Shown: positions 10,780-21,563 of the stretch, piece after piece
Position numbering within the stretch: position 1 is the stretch's first letter
Layout of the letters: the number at the start of each line of letters is the position of its first letter
From: Stomoxys calcitrans
Lineage: Eukaryota; Arthropoda; Insecta; Diptera; Muscidae
Direction of reading: 5' to 3'
Assembly (NCBI RefSeq): GCF_963082655.1
Contig: NC_081556.1
Location: 70,789,227-70,853,226 of the forward strand
Length of the DNA stretch: 64,000 nt
The notes under the pieces: model-generated
Databases searched by the model: none
What the model was told of the DNA's origin: nothing
What the model saw: only the letters and a program-made list of their open reading frames with translations
Made by a program: the position numbers and the translations under genes

Positions 10780-11090
10780 TGTATTTTTTAATTGCTGTCG
10801 GGATTCTGCCTAAATTCGTTTTGTCACCATTGGTACTTGTAAGGCTTCACGTTGAGCTCGTTTTTCAATATATGTTGCATCCTTTCGCAGTATATTTTCG
10901 GAACTTTTCTTATTTGATTGCCACTACTGGGTCATTTTGTTGAATTCAATCGCCAGACAATTTCAGATATTGTTGCAGTTTTTTGTACCACCACCACCAT
11001 GGCGTTTGGAAGCATTACCAGTATCATTATAACGATTTATGGTGTAGCGTTACCATTTTGTTCACCTTGAGGTGGTTGAAATCATCAGCA
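10780..11090 (-). pseudogene. Tc1/mariner-like transposase DNA-binding relic
   Basis: Minus strand, two frames: NRYNDTGNASKRHGGGGTK near 10985-11030, then KTATISEIVWRLNSTK and, after a TGA, MQHILKNELNVKPYKYQ near 10855-10905. This order (RY..TG.v.kr.ggG, then e.v..l, then a recognition helix ending LKNELNVKPYKYQ) is the paired helix-turn-helix region of Tc1-like transposases. A frameshift and two stops break it, and no catalytic domain follows. Two-part agreement with the family makes a chance match unlikely. Confidence 0.7.
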
Positions 11091-12412
11091 ATAGCGCGTT
11101 GTCATTTTCAGCCATAAAAAAGGCAATCGCACTATTGGGGTCAATCACGAACAATATAGCTTAAACAGCTTAAACAATTTAATGAGCTATCAATGAAACA
11201 AATTTCTTGTAGCTGTTCTTTCTAATTTGACAAATGCACAAGTCTGAACTTTGTTACACTTCGTATCAGCTAACCTTAGCTATGGTCCTTTTTCCTCTAA
11301 AAGTAATAGCATGTATTAGTTGACCAAGAATCATTGTTGAAAATGGAAATTTTTTCCCAATAGGTTTTACTATTAGCAGGTAAGGTGTGACACTCTAAAC
11401 TAAAACTGACTGGTATTCCATTAAGTACCTAATGTTTGTTCTGGGAACTACATCTGTGATATAATCAGTTATTTCAACTTACTCTTTTGATTTTGGGCAT
11501 TGATAATTAAGTCAAGCAGAATATTTCAGAAGGTAACCCACACCAATATTCTCAGAACCCAATTCAATTGGTATGAGCAGCGCATATTCCCACCTTCACG
11601 CAACAGAAATCACAACAGGAATAAATCGAGTTGGTGTCTCCTAATGCAAAGTTTATAACCCCAATACCAAATTCCAATAAAGATATCGATAGTTTATAAA
11701 TCTTTTTCTATTTCCACCTCCAGCATCCAACCACCGCATCCTTTGCTCTCCGTGATAGCATTTCGATTACAAAACAAACAAGGGTCCTTTATCAAATTTG
11801 TGGCAAACTAAACATTTCACCATATCCAAATACTACGTCAACTATTTGTTTAATCCTTTCTTTGCTATGCAAAATTAATGCCCTAAAGCTATCTTTAGTC
11901 CATAACCACCATCGCAGGCCAACAAACCACACACACACACACATACCCACACCCGAACCCCACAGTAAAATGGGGGAAGGACAATAGATGCAAGAAATAA
12001 AACGGTGTGGGCAGACGTATATTACCAAAAATGACAATGTGAATACGTGTAACGGACCGTAAATTGATACAGGTTAACAGGTCCTAATAAAATGCAACCT
12101 CATCCCTCGAGTTTATGTATGTGCGAAGGCAAAGACATGCCAGCAATATTTTCCAAAGTACATACATACATACGTGCGATAAGAAGCGAAACCACATACA
12201 TAGTAGCACATTTATTATTCCATCGGAATGAAAGATAAATAAATATACATTTGAATATTAAAAATATCAAGAAAATCAAAATCACCCCAAAGGCATTCGA
12301 GTGAAACTAAATCTGCTCCATGCAAAGCTGCACTGAGGCTGCGGCAGCGACAGTTACACTAGGTGGGATTAGGGCATACGATAAAGCAATTACGATAAGT
12401 CAAGTCTATATA
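11091..12412. other. Unassigned intronic DNA with a (CA)n tract
   Basis: 1.3 kb with no recognisable element. A short (CA)n run lies at 11930-11952. The frames at 11792-12285 are low-complexity chance frames. Confidence 0.5.
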
Positions 12413-12649
12413 TTGGGTTGCCCAAAAAGTAATTGCGGATTTTTCATATAGTCGGCGTTGACAAATTTTTTCACAGCTTGTGACTCTGTAATTGCATTCT
12501 TTCTTCTGTCAGTTATCAGCTGTTACTTTTAGCTTGCTTTAGAAAAAAAGTGTAAAAAAAGTATATTTGATTAAAGTTCATTCTAAGTATTATTAAAAAT
12601 GCATTTACTTTCTTTTAAAAAATCCGCAATTACTTTTTGGGCAACCCAA
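12413..12649. mobile_element. mariner-type MITE, 237 bp
   Basis: Same family as 1420-1655 but with the interior in the opposite orientation. TIRs TTGGGTTGCCCAAAAAGTAA and its complement are intact, with TA on each side (12411-12412 and 12650-12651). The interior contains 'ttttcatatagtcggcgttg', 'cttgtgactctgtaattgc' and 'gttatcagctgttac', all shared with copy 1. Confidence 0.93.
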
Positions 12650-12969
12650 TAGTTGCGAACAAACGTTAACGTTACGTTAGTTCAAATTTATATATCTTTC
12701 TGAGACAATTGATAAATAAATTCGGTTAAAAAGTTGTCATTTTAACACCCACAGCCGGAGGAATAAAGTGCGATCTACTTTATATTCTTCTTGGTGTAAA
12801 ATCCAGGGTACTGAAACTGCCTATGTTTATTCCAAATTTTCCACATCTTTTAAAAAATGTACATACTCTCTCTCTCTTATCTATCAACAAGATTCCAAGT
12901 GTGGTGCATGAATTTTTCTAAAACCTCCAATTGATTTTGGAAGTGTATTTTTAAAAGCCACCACCTTAG

Positions 12970-13052
12970 GATATATTAGTCTAGTCATTCTGTTTGTAAC
13001 ACTGCGAAATATCGATTTGCGACTCCATAAAGTGTATGCAGTGGGATGCCAA
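12970..13052 (-). repeat. D-element 3' fragment
   Basis: 'ctagtcattctgtttgtaacactgcgaaatat' and 'gactccataaagtgtatg' match the 3' terminal region in reverse. It stops before the (GTCY)n tract. Confidence 0.6.
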
Positions 13053-13127
13053 ACCAAGTGGATATTTCACTTTTTGCACTTCTTTCGAATATTAAAAATT
13101 AAAAATAGAGCAAAACCAATGACATTT

Positions 13128-13989
13128 TTATACCCTCCACCATAGATGGGGGTATACTAATTTCGTCATTCTGTTTGTAACTACTCGAAATATTCATCTG
13201 AGACCCCATAAAGTGTATATGTTCTTGATCGTCGTGACATTTTATGTCGATCTAGCAATGTCTGTCCGTCAGTCTGTCCGTCCGTCTGTCTGTCGAAAGC
13301 ACGCTAACTTTCGAAGGAGTAAAGCTAGCCCCTTGAAATTTTTCACAAATACTTTTTATTAGTGTAGGTCGGTTAGGATTGTAACTGGGCCATATCGGTC
13401 CATGTTTTCATATAGCTGCCATATAAACAGATCTTGGGTCTTAACTTCTTGAGCCTCTAGAAGACGCAATTCTTATCCGATGGGAATGTAATTTTGCACG
13501 ACGTGTTTTGTTGTGATATCCAACAACTGTGTCAAGTGTAGTTCAAATCGGTTCATAACCTGATATAGCTGTCATATAAACTGATCTGGGGACTTGACTT
13601 CTTGAGCTTCTAGAGGGCGCAATTCTTATCCCATTTGGCTGAATTTTTGTTCGACGGATTCTCTCATGACCATCAACATACGTGTTTATTATGGTCTGAA
13701 TCGGTCTATAGCTTGATACAGCTCCCATATAAATCGATCTCTCTATTTTACTTCTTGAGCCCCCAAAGGGCGTAATTCTTATTCGAATAGGCTGATATTT
13801 TACACAGGTCTCCAATATAAAATTTAATTGTGGTACAAACCGGACCATAATTTGATATCGCTCTAAGCAAATCTTTTCTTTTATCATTTTTTGCCTAAGA
13901 AGAGATGCCGGGAAAAGAACTCGACAAATGCGATCCGTGGTGGAGGGTATAAAATTCGGCCCGGCTGAACTTAGCACGCTTTTACTTGC
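13128..13989 (-). repeat. Full-length D-element, subfamily A
   Basis: Complete copy in reverse orientation, about 860 bp. At low coordinate is the 3' end (TATACCCTCCACCATAG/ATGGGGGTATAC hairpin, 'cattctgtttgtaac', the (GTCY)n tract at 13258-13305 and 'ggagtaaagctag'). In the middle are about four tandem units. At high coordinate is the 5' end ('gtggtggagggtata', TTCGGCCCGGCTGAA, 'ttagcacgcttttacttg'). This copy best defines both ends of subfamily A. Confidence 0.85.
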
Positions 13990-14454
13990 TTAGTTTCATA
14001 ACTTGACATGTGCTGACCTGTTTTCCATCAATCTCAGAGTTATTTTCTTGGAATTGAATTAGTTTTACTGCTAAAATTTTGTATGTTAAACATTAAACTT
14101 AACACGAACTGCTGCAGGCATTTTGAAGGGACCATATGCAATATATTACGATAATTTAGTTGCAAATAGGATCCACATTTTTCACAAAATTTATTAAATA
14201 TTAAAATATTTGTTTTTGTAAACAAAATGAATTTTTTGGTTGAGGTACCAAAAATAGAATAAAATCTTAAAGAGGACATAATTAACAGCACATTTTTCAA
14301 CGTAAGCTGACACAGACATAAACATTAGGGTGATGACTTTTTTACAACCTCATACCACTGTATTATATTTTCATGAGTTTTTATCAGATAAGATCAGATA
14401 AAATCTCATATATAATTGAACACAAGCTTTAGAGCCACATATTCATATATATGT
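13990..14454. other. Unassigned intronic DNA
   Basis: A+T-rich spacer between the D-element and the F2 element; nothing recognisable. Confidence 0.5.
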
Positions 14455-15240
14455 AACACTAGACGAACCGCGCCCGCTCCGCTGCTCCTTCTTTAACACT
14501 CTAATATCTTTTTAGGGTGGGTGGGGACACTTCGCCCTAAATGCGGATATCGAATTCGTGCCATTGTAGCCTATGACGCTGAACGCGTTCGAATCCTGGC
14601 GAGAACATCGGACAAAGCGGTGTTTATCCCCGCTTAATGTTGGCGACGTTTGCGAGGTACAATGCCATGCATGGGCATTTAAAAAACGTTCCCCAAAAAA
14701 AGTTCCCATATCATTGAGTTTAAACTTGAATCGGAAAGCACTCATTGATGTGTGAGAATTTGCCCCTTCTCGGTTCCTGGTGGTAATGTTCTTCCTTAGG
14801 GTAATGTTCTCATTAGGGGAGGGATGGCACCTCAGACATTTCGACTCAAATATGGATATCAAATTCGTGCTGCACTTCCGGCTATTGCAATATGGGGCTC
14901 AAATTAAAGAGATTTAATTTGAGCCCCATATTGCAATGGCCGGTAAATATGAACTATTTGGAGGGTGTTTTGGGGCTTGGGCGGCCACCGGCACTTTGCA
15001 CTGAAAATAGATTTCAAATTCGTTCATTATTCCCAACGGAAATGAAGTTCAGTTTAGGGGGTGCTTTAGGGCGTACCCCACAACACTTGCCTCCGAAATT
15101 GGATATCAAATTCGTTTTCTACTCTCAAATACCCATATTGTCATAATAGGTCAAATAATCCATTTGACGTATCTTTAAGAGGAAAAGCGCCACCTAGTAA
15201 TATTCGTAATCTACTCCCTAAGTCTTCTAACCAAAGACAA
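14455..15240 (+). repeat. F2 element, 5' half, carrying an internal SINE
   Basis: Starts 'gaaccgcgcccgctccgctgc' after a TATATATA stretch. It then has 'gatatcgaattcgtgccattg', an embedded SINE S1 (about 14560-14760: B-box-like GTTCGAATCCTGGCG, 'cgctcattgatgtgtgag'-type body), then modules 'gagccccatattgcaatgg', 'gggggtgctttagggcgtacccc' and 'caaataatccatttgacgta'. A 31-bp inverted duplication lies at 14878-14943. The same order recurs at 22725-24035 and 36298-38335. Confidence 0.75.
14878..14943. repeat. Snap-back inverted duplication in F2
   Basis: Arms of 31 nt, CCGGCTATTGCAATATGGGG onward, pair with 14913-14943 with one mismatch around the loop GAGA. The other F2 copies have this module only once, so the second arm is a local inverted duplication. 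Confidence 0.9.
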
Positions 15241-15664
15241 AACGCGTCCCATAGTGGTTGGTGTGTGTTGCTACCTTTTCCATTTGCATCTCCGATCATT
15301 GAACTCGTCTCGAAAGAGGAACAAACAAAAATTTTAAAATCTAATGATCTCGCCCTAACAGGCAAAAAAAAAAAACATGACAAATTTTTGCTAAATGATA
15401 AAAAAGTTATTTAATGTATTTCGCGGGATAAAAAACTTAATATTTTATTAAATTATCGAAATAATAATGTAATTAAATACGCTAGTTAAAAAATCCATTC
15501 CAAATAGATTGTTGAGAAATGTATTCTATTAACCGAATTATATAATGCTTTCTTCGAACATGTAAAAATAGTCTATTCTATTTTAAGGACATTAGGAATT
15601 AGGTTTTCTGGAATCACGAAGCCATAGAGGCCATCGATTACCTTCCCATAAACAATTGATTACC
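15241..15664. other. Unassigned intronic DNA
   Basis: Includes 'gaactcgtctcgaaagagga', which recurs near 61415 as 'agctcgtctcgaaagaga', so part of this is another low-copy repeat. Otherwise A+T-rich and featureless. Confidence 0.45.
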
Positions 15665-18600
15665 TTTTCCCACTGGGAGTCTAAACCAAAGGCTACACAT
15701 CCAGATTCGGAAACGTCACCGCAGTTAACCAACAGGCGCGGTCACCTGGAGCGCATCGCATGCCTAAAAGAACTAAGGCGAACAATTGTAATAATGGGTC
15801 GAAGAACCCAAAGCAACAGTTTGGTGATGGCAGTTGTCGACAAGGGAGAAGAACAGGGCTGCTTATCTAGGAACAATTGGAGTGGGATAGCTAATGGCCT
15901 ATCATCTGTATACTGACGATCCAGGTTGGTATCGGGGCCGATACAGACTAATTGCCTTCGAGAATCAACGCCCAATTGAAATATATTGTTGGACCCTAAC
16001 AAAGATTGGCGAGAGCTGGCGCTGGATTTAGTGAAGACACACGATTCGATACCAGGCATTCCCTCGGATTCTTAATCAATACTTGGGAGACTAAGGTACT
16101 GTAATCTGAATCTATCCACCACAGACAGGAAAATTGGTAGATTAGATGAGGCTGATGGCGATCGGGACATGCAGCATTCGTACTAAACTCCGGTTGTCTC
16201 GGTGACCTCAACAAGTCTAAAGAAGTTGGATCTTCTGAAGGGGTATAGAAGCGTTGGTTTTGGGGAATAAGGAGACGACTAAGCAGTTGTTGCTGAACAC
16301 TTGTGGACTAAATCTCTAAAGTCTGGCGGATTCCAGGAGACTGAAAATCCTCTTGCCAAGATTAAAACTGAGGGGAGGGCGCCGAGACGGGACCTGACAA
16401 GCCTAGTGCGGATGGGTCATCCGGTTGGATTAGGCTCAAGATGTGCGCCAGCGGGGAAGGACGGAACTCAAAAAGTACTTCGACAGCAGCAGCTAGCAGC
16501 ATCTAAGGATGTATCGTCCACACCGCAAGTGTCCAGTGTCCTGAGGAAGAGTGGTGCCACAGCTTTCTTATCTGCCTCTGGATACGTAAGGAAACTCATC
16601 ATGACAAGATCGAACGAATCTTGTGATGATGAACTCCTGGTGGACTCAGAAGACGAGATTATAGCAACAATGGTGGAAATTCGGAATCCAGACTATGGTC
16701 CGGTTTCTGCAGATAAATACTGGCTAGATACTGGCTGGCTTCACGGTATAGGGCACACGTTTCAAGCCTTAAGTTGCTGGATGAAGCCGCTTCTGCAGCG
16801 AATAGGAGCCTCATTGTAGGAAGTGATGTTAATGGACATTACCAGATATGAGACAATTCGATGGCAGCCGGTTGTACGTACTGGATTGACCCGATGAAGT
16901 CCTTCATCGGCAAGGACTAACAACAACCAGATATGAGGAATTTCAGATATCAACGAAAGGGGTAAGCTGCTTATCGAATATATTATAAGTTGCAATCTGG
17001 CAATTTGTAATAAAGGGGATAAACCGGCCTTTATTACCAGGAATAGGCAGGTGGTGCTGGGAAGATATAAGGGAAAGAATATGCGACTGGGAAGTGTTGG
17101 ATGACCACAGCCTCTCTGATCATCGTTGTATTAGTTTCAGCCTTGAAGAAAATACTGCAGGAGTGGTCCCTCGGCATAATAAAGTAAAGGCTGACTGGGA
17201 TAAATATCGGCACAAATTTTGCACGTTCATCCCTTCCAGACCAGTGGAAACTGCGAAGGATATAGACATAATGGTCAAGTGGATCACAAAGGCCCTGAAT
17301 GACAGCATGTCCTAGTGCTAAGCCAAGAGCAAAACAGCGACCGGCATGGTGGAGCCCAGAGCTTGTTGGTCGAAGAAAAGGTTGCGGAAAACTCTTCAAC
17401 AGGACAAAGACCACAAGGGCACCACACATTGTCTATAAGGATGAGCTAAGAACATAGAAGAGCGAGCTGAGAAACGTTAAAAACAAATCCTGGGTGGAAT
17501 TCTGCAGCTCCTTGGAGGATACATCTGAGGCCTCTAGGCTAAGGAAGATTCTGTCCTCGAGACCTACGGTGGGGTATATTCTGGAGTCAGAGAATGTATG
17601 GACAATGCCTAGTGAGGAAACACTATAACTACTCGTTGATACACATTTCCCGGGAAATTCACCAACGAACAACGCGGCGCCAGAAGAGGTTGTCACTGGT
17701 ATGCATCCGTCGGAGGTTATTAGGGAAATTGTGACTGAGCCGAAAATCCTTTGACCGATAAAAAGTTTCGACTCCTTTAAATCGCCAGGCCGTGATGATG
17801 TTTAACCGGTTCAATTACAAGCTGTGTCTGATAGACTGATTCCTTGGCTTAGCGTGATATACTCTGCTTGTATCAGCAGGTCATATATACCTGTGGGATG
17901 GAGGGACACGAAAGCCATTTCGTCCTATAAGTCTGTCATCCTTTACGCTGAATATTCTAGAGAGATTGATAGAAACATATCTTAGAGCAAAGATCCCTGG
18001 AGATCGCCTGTCGTGACAACTACAAGCAAAGGGCAAGTCCACTGAAACAACCATTGACGAACTAGTCGCCTACATAGAGGGTTCTCTCTCGTAAATCCGT
18101 CTAGGACAGAAGTAGTTCTTTTCAGCAGAAGATAAAAGCAAAATACCTGGGTGGTTTTATCATTATGATTTATTATCAAATCCAACATTTTGGAAAAGGC
18201 AAGAAAGGCAACTCTTACCCTATACATGTATGTACACTAGATGTATACTGCAGTTGTCAGACTTTTAATGCAATATGGTGTTGTAGTCCGACGGACGGTG
18301 CTTCCGAAGTCCAACTACTGTTAAATACTCAGCAGGATTCAAAGTATGGCTTGTTTGTGTATCACAGACGCATTGAGGATAACATCATCTGATGAACTGA
18401 ATTTAATGCTACACCTAATGCCTCTGCACATTGTGGCTAGACAAACTGCTGCGACCACTGCTGAGAGGTTAAGGGAGCTTTATCTTTGGCCATGTGGCGG
18501 CTACGGACTCTGTGTTATCCTTGATACAATAACCGATGTTCCAGGCAGCGTGGACTACACAATGCCTTAGCCGCTTTTGATCGAAAGTATTGTACACGAA

Positions 18601-19385
18601 GACCAACCACGCTTTGGGGTGTACCCTGAAGAACTAGCACTGGTCATATCGAGAAGGTGATCCGAGCACTGTAGTGTGTATAAAGCGGAAAACCTTGCAA
18701 TTAAAGAAGTGGTGGAATGGCTAAGATATAATGTCATAACGACGATTGGCATAAATATCTTCTCCGACAGACAGGCAACCATTAAATCTCTGGGAAACAT
18801 AGTTTTGAATTAAAAAACTGCCCTGGTACGTCGACCCAGATATATCCCAGAGAATTGTAAAGCAGAAGAGCTTGTGAGACTAGGAACTACCTTACATGAT
18901 CCAGGGAAACTTAATCTGTGGGTATGCCTAAGGCATATAAGAAAGGTCTTCAGGAGCAGGCTCGAAGGGCAACGAATGACAGTCGGTCCAACCTAGACTT
19001 GAAGAGGTCTACCGCTTTGCTGTCGCTGGCTAGAACCGATGTCTCAATCATTGTATCCGTCATCACAAGTCACTGTCTGGTCGATAAATATGCTGACAGA
19101 CTGAAGGTTGTAAGTAACGACTTATGCAGAAGCTGTGAGGACGTCGAGGAAAAAGAGACTATAGAACATCTGTTGTATGTGTGTCCCGCACTGGCAGCCA
19201 GATGCAGTTCCACTTTAGGTTCTCATTTCTGAACTTGTCTGATTACCGGATATGAACATTCGCAAGTTTTTGGGCTTTTTAAAGTGATCTGGATGGTTCA
19301 ACGGTAGGAACTAGAAGGCATCTTCCTTCTCCTATTTCTGTGATATGACTGATGGCGGACTGCCACTTAAACCTAAACTATCTAC
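15665..19385 (+). pseudogene. LINE P: degraded ORF1-EN-RT-RNase H retrotransposon
   Basis: A nearly complete but dead non-LTR retrotransposon. ORF1 (15700-16560): DUF4780-like blocks AVVDKGEEQGCLSRNNWSGI and NGLSSVY, then ETENPLAKIKTEG and QVSSVLRKSGATAFLSASG. Endonuclease C-terminal part (16810-17320): INERGKLLIEYIISCNLAIC, DKPAFITRNRQ and VLDDHSLSDHRCISFSLEE, the SDH-type motif of AP-like endonucleases. Linker and RT start (17440-17920): KSWVEFCSSLEDTSEASRLR, FDSFKSPGRDDV and LIPWLSVIYSACISRSYIPV. RT C-terminal part (18330-18560): ACLCITDALRITSSDELNLM and MLHLMPLHIVARQTAATTAE. RNase H and Cys motif (18610-19240): EWLRYNVITTIGINIFSDRQ and CRSCEDVEEKETIEHLLYVC. The RT core with the ADD box is deleted. 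Stops and frameshifts are frequent. Domain order fits RNase H-bearing clades (LOA/I/R1-like). Other pieces of the family lie at 32305-34386 (minus) and 60470-61140 (plus). Confidence 0.85.
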
Positions 19386-19532
19386 CTTGAACTTATTTCC
19401 CCATAAGTCTTACTTCACCTCATAAGTCGTACAATACCATATATGTGTAGCAGTTTTCAAGTATTAAAACACCTCCGAAATTCTAAAACAATCGGCTTAA
19501 GAACAAATATGAAAAATATTGCCAATACTTAC
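19386..19532. other. Intron sequence beside the transmembrane exon
   Basis: Short spacer between the LINE P relic and the donor site of the exon; no repeat recognised. Confidence 0.5.
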
Positions 19533-19671
19533 GCCATACAGTGGCAGCCAGGATAACAATGGCTACCACAATTAAGCCAATGTTTGATAATAACTTAACC
19601 ATAAAGGCCGATGATGTGTTAAACGGTTTGCTAGAGCACTTCTGCAGCGTTGTCGAGCCAAGGACGGGTAT
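19533..19671 (-). CDS. Transmembrane-helix exon of host membrane-protein gene
   Basis: Exon of 139 bp with textbook splice sites on the minus strand: acceptor 'gcatttcatttcag' and donor 'gtaagtatt'. It reads IPVLGSTTLQKCSSKPFNTS, then SAFMVKLLS, then the helix NIGLIVVAIVILAATVW, and leaves a single C (phase 1). The helix is about 17 apolar residues with a Trp at its end, typical of a type I or tail-proximal membrane anchor. The upstream exon (45796-45948) ends in phase 0, matching this exon's start, and the downstream 51-bp exon takes up the C to give Leu. The intron above is about 26.1 kb and the one below about 11.9 kb. I do not recognise the family. What is seen is an anchor near the C-terminus after a beta-strand-rich segment. 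Confidence 0.75.
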
Positions 19672-20427
19672 CTGAAATGAAATGCATTGAAAAAGGAATT
19701 TAAAAATGAATGATAAATAAGCAGGAAATGCACAAACACATACACACACTTAACATAATGTATATACTGCAATGTAAATACGAATAAAATTAAGTCTCCT
19801 GCTCTGCCACAGCACTAGGGCGAAGGAAATGAAGAAGAAGAAGAAAGCCATTATGATATATTGCCCCACAAACAAGAAAAACTCTTTTGGCTATAATCGA
19901 AAAGTATAGCAACAAACGGGTATTAAGCAAAAAGACACGGAGTTAACTTATTTCTCTCTGATCGTATAAATTTATGTCATCGATTAAATAAACTTCCGCT
20001 CTGTATTGTCCATTTGTTCACCGTCTTTGTTTTTGTTCGTAGTGTGTCCTTGTTTTTATTGTGGCAACACAAATTGCATGCTTCCGTTTCCGCCGTCGAT
20101 TGGGCCAAAAACAGCAATGAGAGAACATGCACAAAGGCAGCGCAAGAAATAAACATTGGTAATAACAAAGAGACACTTGTAAACAGACAAACACACACAC
20201 ACACACACACATACACACTGGAATGCACCGAGACTTCTCTGGCATGCTGCAGGGCAAAAGCACCCTGTAAGTGCAATACAATAAAAGCGAGACGATTGCA
20301 ACCCCAAATACGGACACAGAGGCACACTTCCATACACTACGAAATGCAGCCAGTGCAAGGAGATCAATAAAAGGCAAAAGTCGAACACTACCACACACAG
20401 ACATACATCACATATGTATAAGAATAA
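19672..20427. other. Intronic DNA with (CA)n microsatellite
   Basis: A perfect (CA)n run sits at 20190-20210. Frames on both strands from 19977 to 20532 are driven by this simple repeat and are not genes. Confidence 0.5.
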
Positions 20428-20892
20428 ATGCAAACCAGTAACGACTCTGTGGCTGGTAACATTATTCTCGAAGTGGCCAAAAATAAAGGCATGCCTAAAG
20501 AAGTTTATACCCATAATGAGTGTATGCTGCATTACAACTCAGCCAGGATGAAAGTTGGCATAAATGTTTGCAGAGACTTAAGCTCTTCCCCCAAAGACCC
20601 TAAAGAAGCAACACCAGCACCCATTTTTTACCAGTTCCGTTCTTACTTTCCAAGGGGACCATTAGCCTACAATGTTTGCGAATTTAAATTTAAAACTTAT
20701 AAAGGTCGTTACTTGCTACCTTCAGTCAACCTAGTCTCGCAAGCTCGTCAACTCTACAATTCCCTGGGATATCTCTGTGGCCAGGCACCCACAAAGATGT
20801 CTTCTGAACTGTTAAGCGAACTATTTTTTGAGAGATCTGCGACAGTCGGGGCGGTTTTTCAATTTAGAAATACGTTTCCCAGCGTAGCTTAG
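20428..20892 (+). CDS. Unidentified 154-codon ORF, possible retrocopy or TE fragment
   Basis: Starts ATG directly after an in-frame TAA and stays open for 465 bp, unusually long for this A+T-rich, stop-rich window. It begins MQTSNDSVAGNIILEVAKNK; later stretches include VYTHNECMLHYNSARMKVGI, PKDPKEATPAPIFYQFRSYF, YKGRYLLPSVNLVSQARQLY and NSLGYLCGQAPTKMSSELLS. It is soluble in character, with no signal peptide or membrane helix and many Tyr and Ser. The last five or so codons run into the SINE that starts near 20876, so the original 3' end is cut off. It lies in the 26-kb intron on the opposite strand to the host gene. It matches no family I can name; a 5'-truncated retrocopied gene or an unrecognised transposon ORF are both possible. 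Confidence 0.4.
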   Translation: MQTSNDSVAGNIILEVAKNKGMPKEVYTHNECMLHYNSARMKVGINVCRDLSSSPKDPKEATPAPIFYQFRSYFPRGPLAYNVCEFKFKTYKGRYLLPSVNLVSQARQLYNSLGYLCGQAPTKMSSELLSELFFERSATVGAVFQFRNTFPSVA

Positions 20893-21045
20893 AAGATGAA
20901 ATGTCCGCCGCTGTCGCAAAACGCCTGTGTTCGAATCCTGGCGAGAACATCAGAAAAAATTTTCAACGGTGGTATTAGCCTTCTAGTGCTGGCGATGTCA
21001 CTTGTGACATATTTACCTTAGGTAATCAGCAGTGTAAACTTCTAT
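20876..21045 (+). mobile_element. tRNA-derived SINE, family S1, 3' truncated
   Basis: Head 'gtagcttagaagatgaaatgtccgcc', B-box TGTTCGAATCCTGGCG, 'gagaacatcagaaaaa', then 'ttctagtgctggcgatgtc'. The 3' half ('actcattgatatgtgag') is missing. Confidence 0.75.
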
Positions 21046-21358
21046 ATTAAACATTAAGGGCACTTCTATCTGCAAAACGCAGATAGTCATTGAAATATCC
21101 ATTAATTTTTTTTCTTACAGTTTTTCCAATTTAAGTATTCGTTAAAAAAATCTTACTTCGTGCGCATGAATTTTTTATTTATTTTAAAATCTCTTCACAG
21201 GATATTTTAGTGTTTTGATTATTCTTATCTATAAACATTACAAATTCAAAATCTCTACTAATTTCATCCATATGTAAATTAGAGTTATATGAATGGGAAT
21301 ATATCATATCGCTTCTGTTAATAAAGTCATAAAAAAGTTTCTAATTGAATTTTTTATA

Positions 21359-21561
21359 AAGGGTGATTTTTTTGAGGTTAGGATTTTCATGCATTAGTAT
21401 TTGACAGATCACGTGGGATTTCAGACATGGTGTCAAAGAGAAAGATGCTCAGTATGCTTTGACATTTCATCATGAATAGACTTACTAACGAGCAACGCTT
21501 GCAAATCATTGAATTTTATTACCAAATGCATGAAAATCCTAACCTCAAAAAAATCACCCTT
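21359..21561 (+). mobile_element. mariner-derived MITE, 203 bp, with transposase start
   Basis: Flanked by TA (21357-21358 and 21562-21563). About 35-bp TIRs start AAGGGTGATTTTTTTGAGGT. The left 170 bp match the arms of the fold-back element at 45104-45710 base for base, including the transposase start ATG with the codons for MNRLTNEQRLQIIEFYYQ. The sequence then jumps directly to the right TIR. It is an internal-deletion derivative of an autonomous mariner that is not itself in this window. Confidence 0.93.
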
Positions 21562-21563
21562 TA

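Noticed and set aside
19977..20532. Overlapping frames of 118-158 codons on both strands
   Set aside because: They depend on the (CA)n microsatellite; no domain and no splice context.
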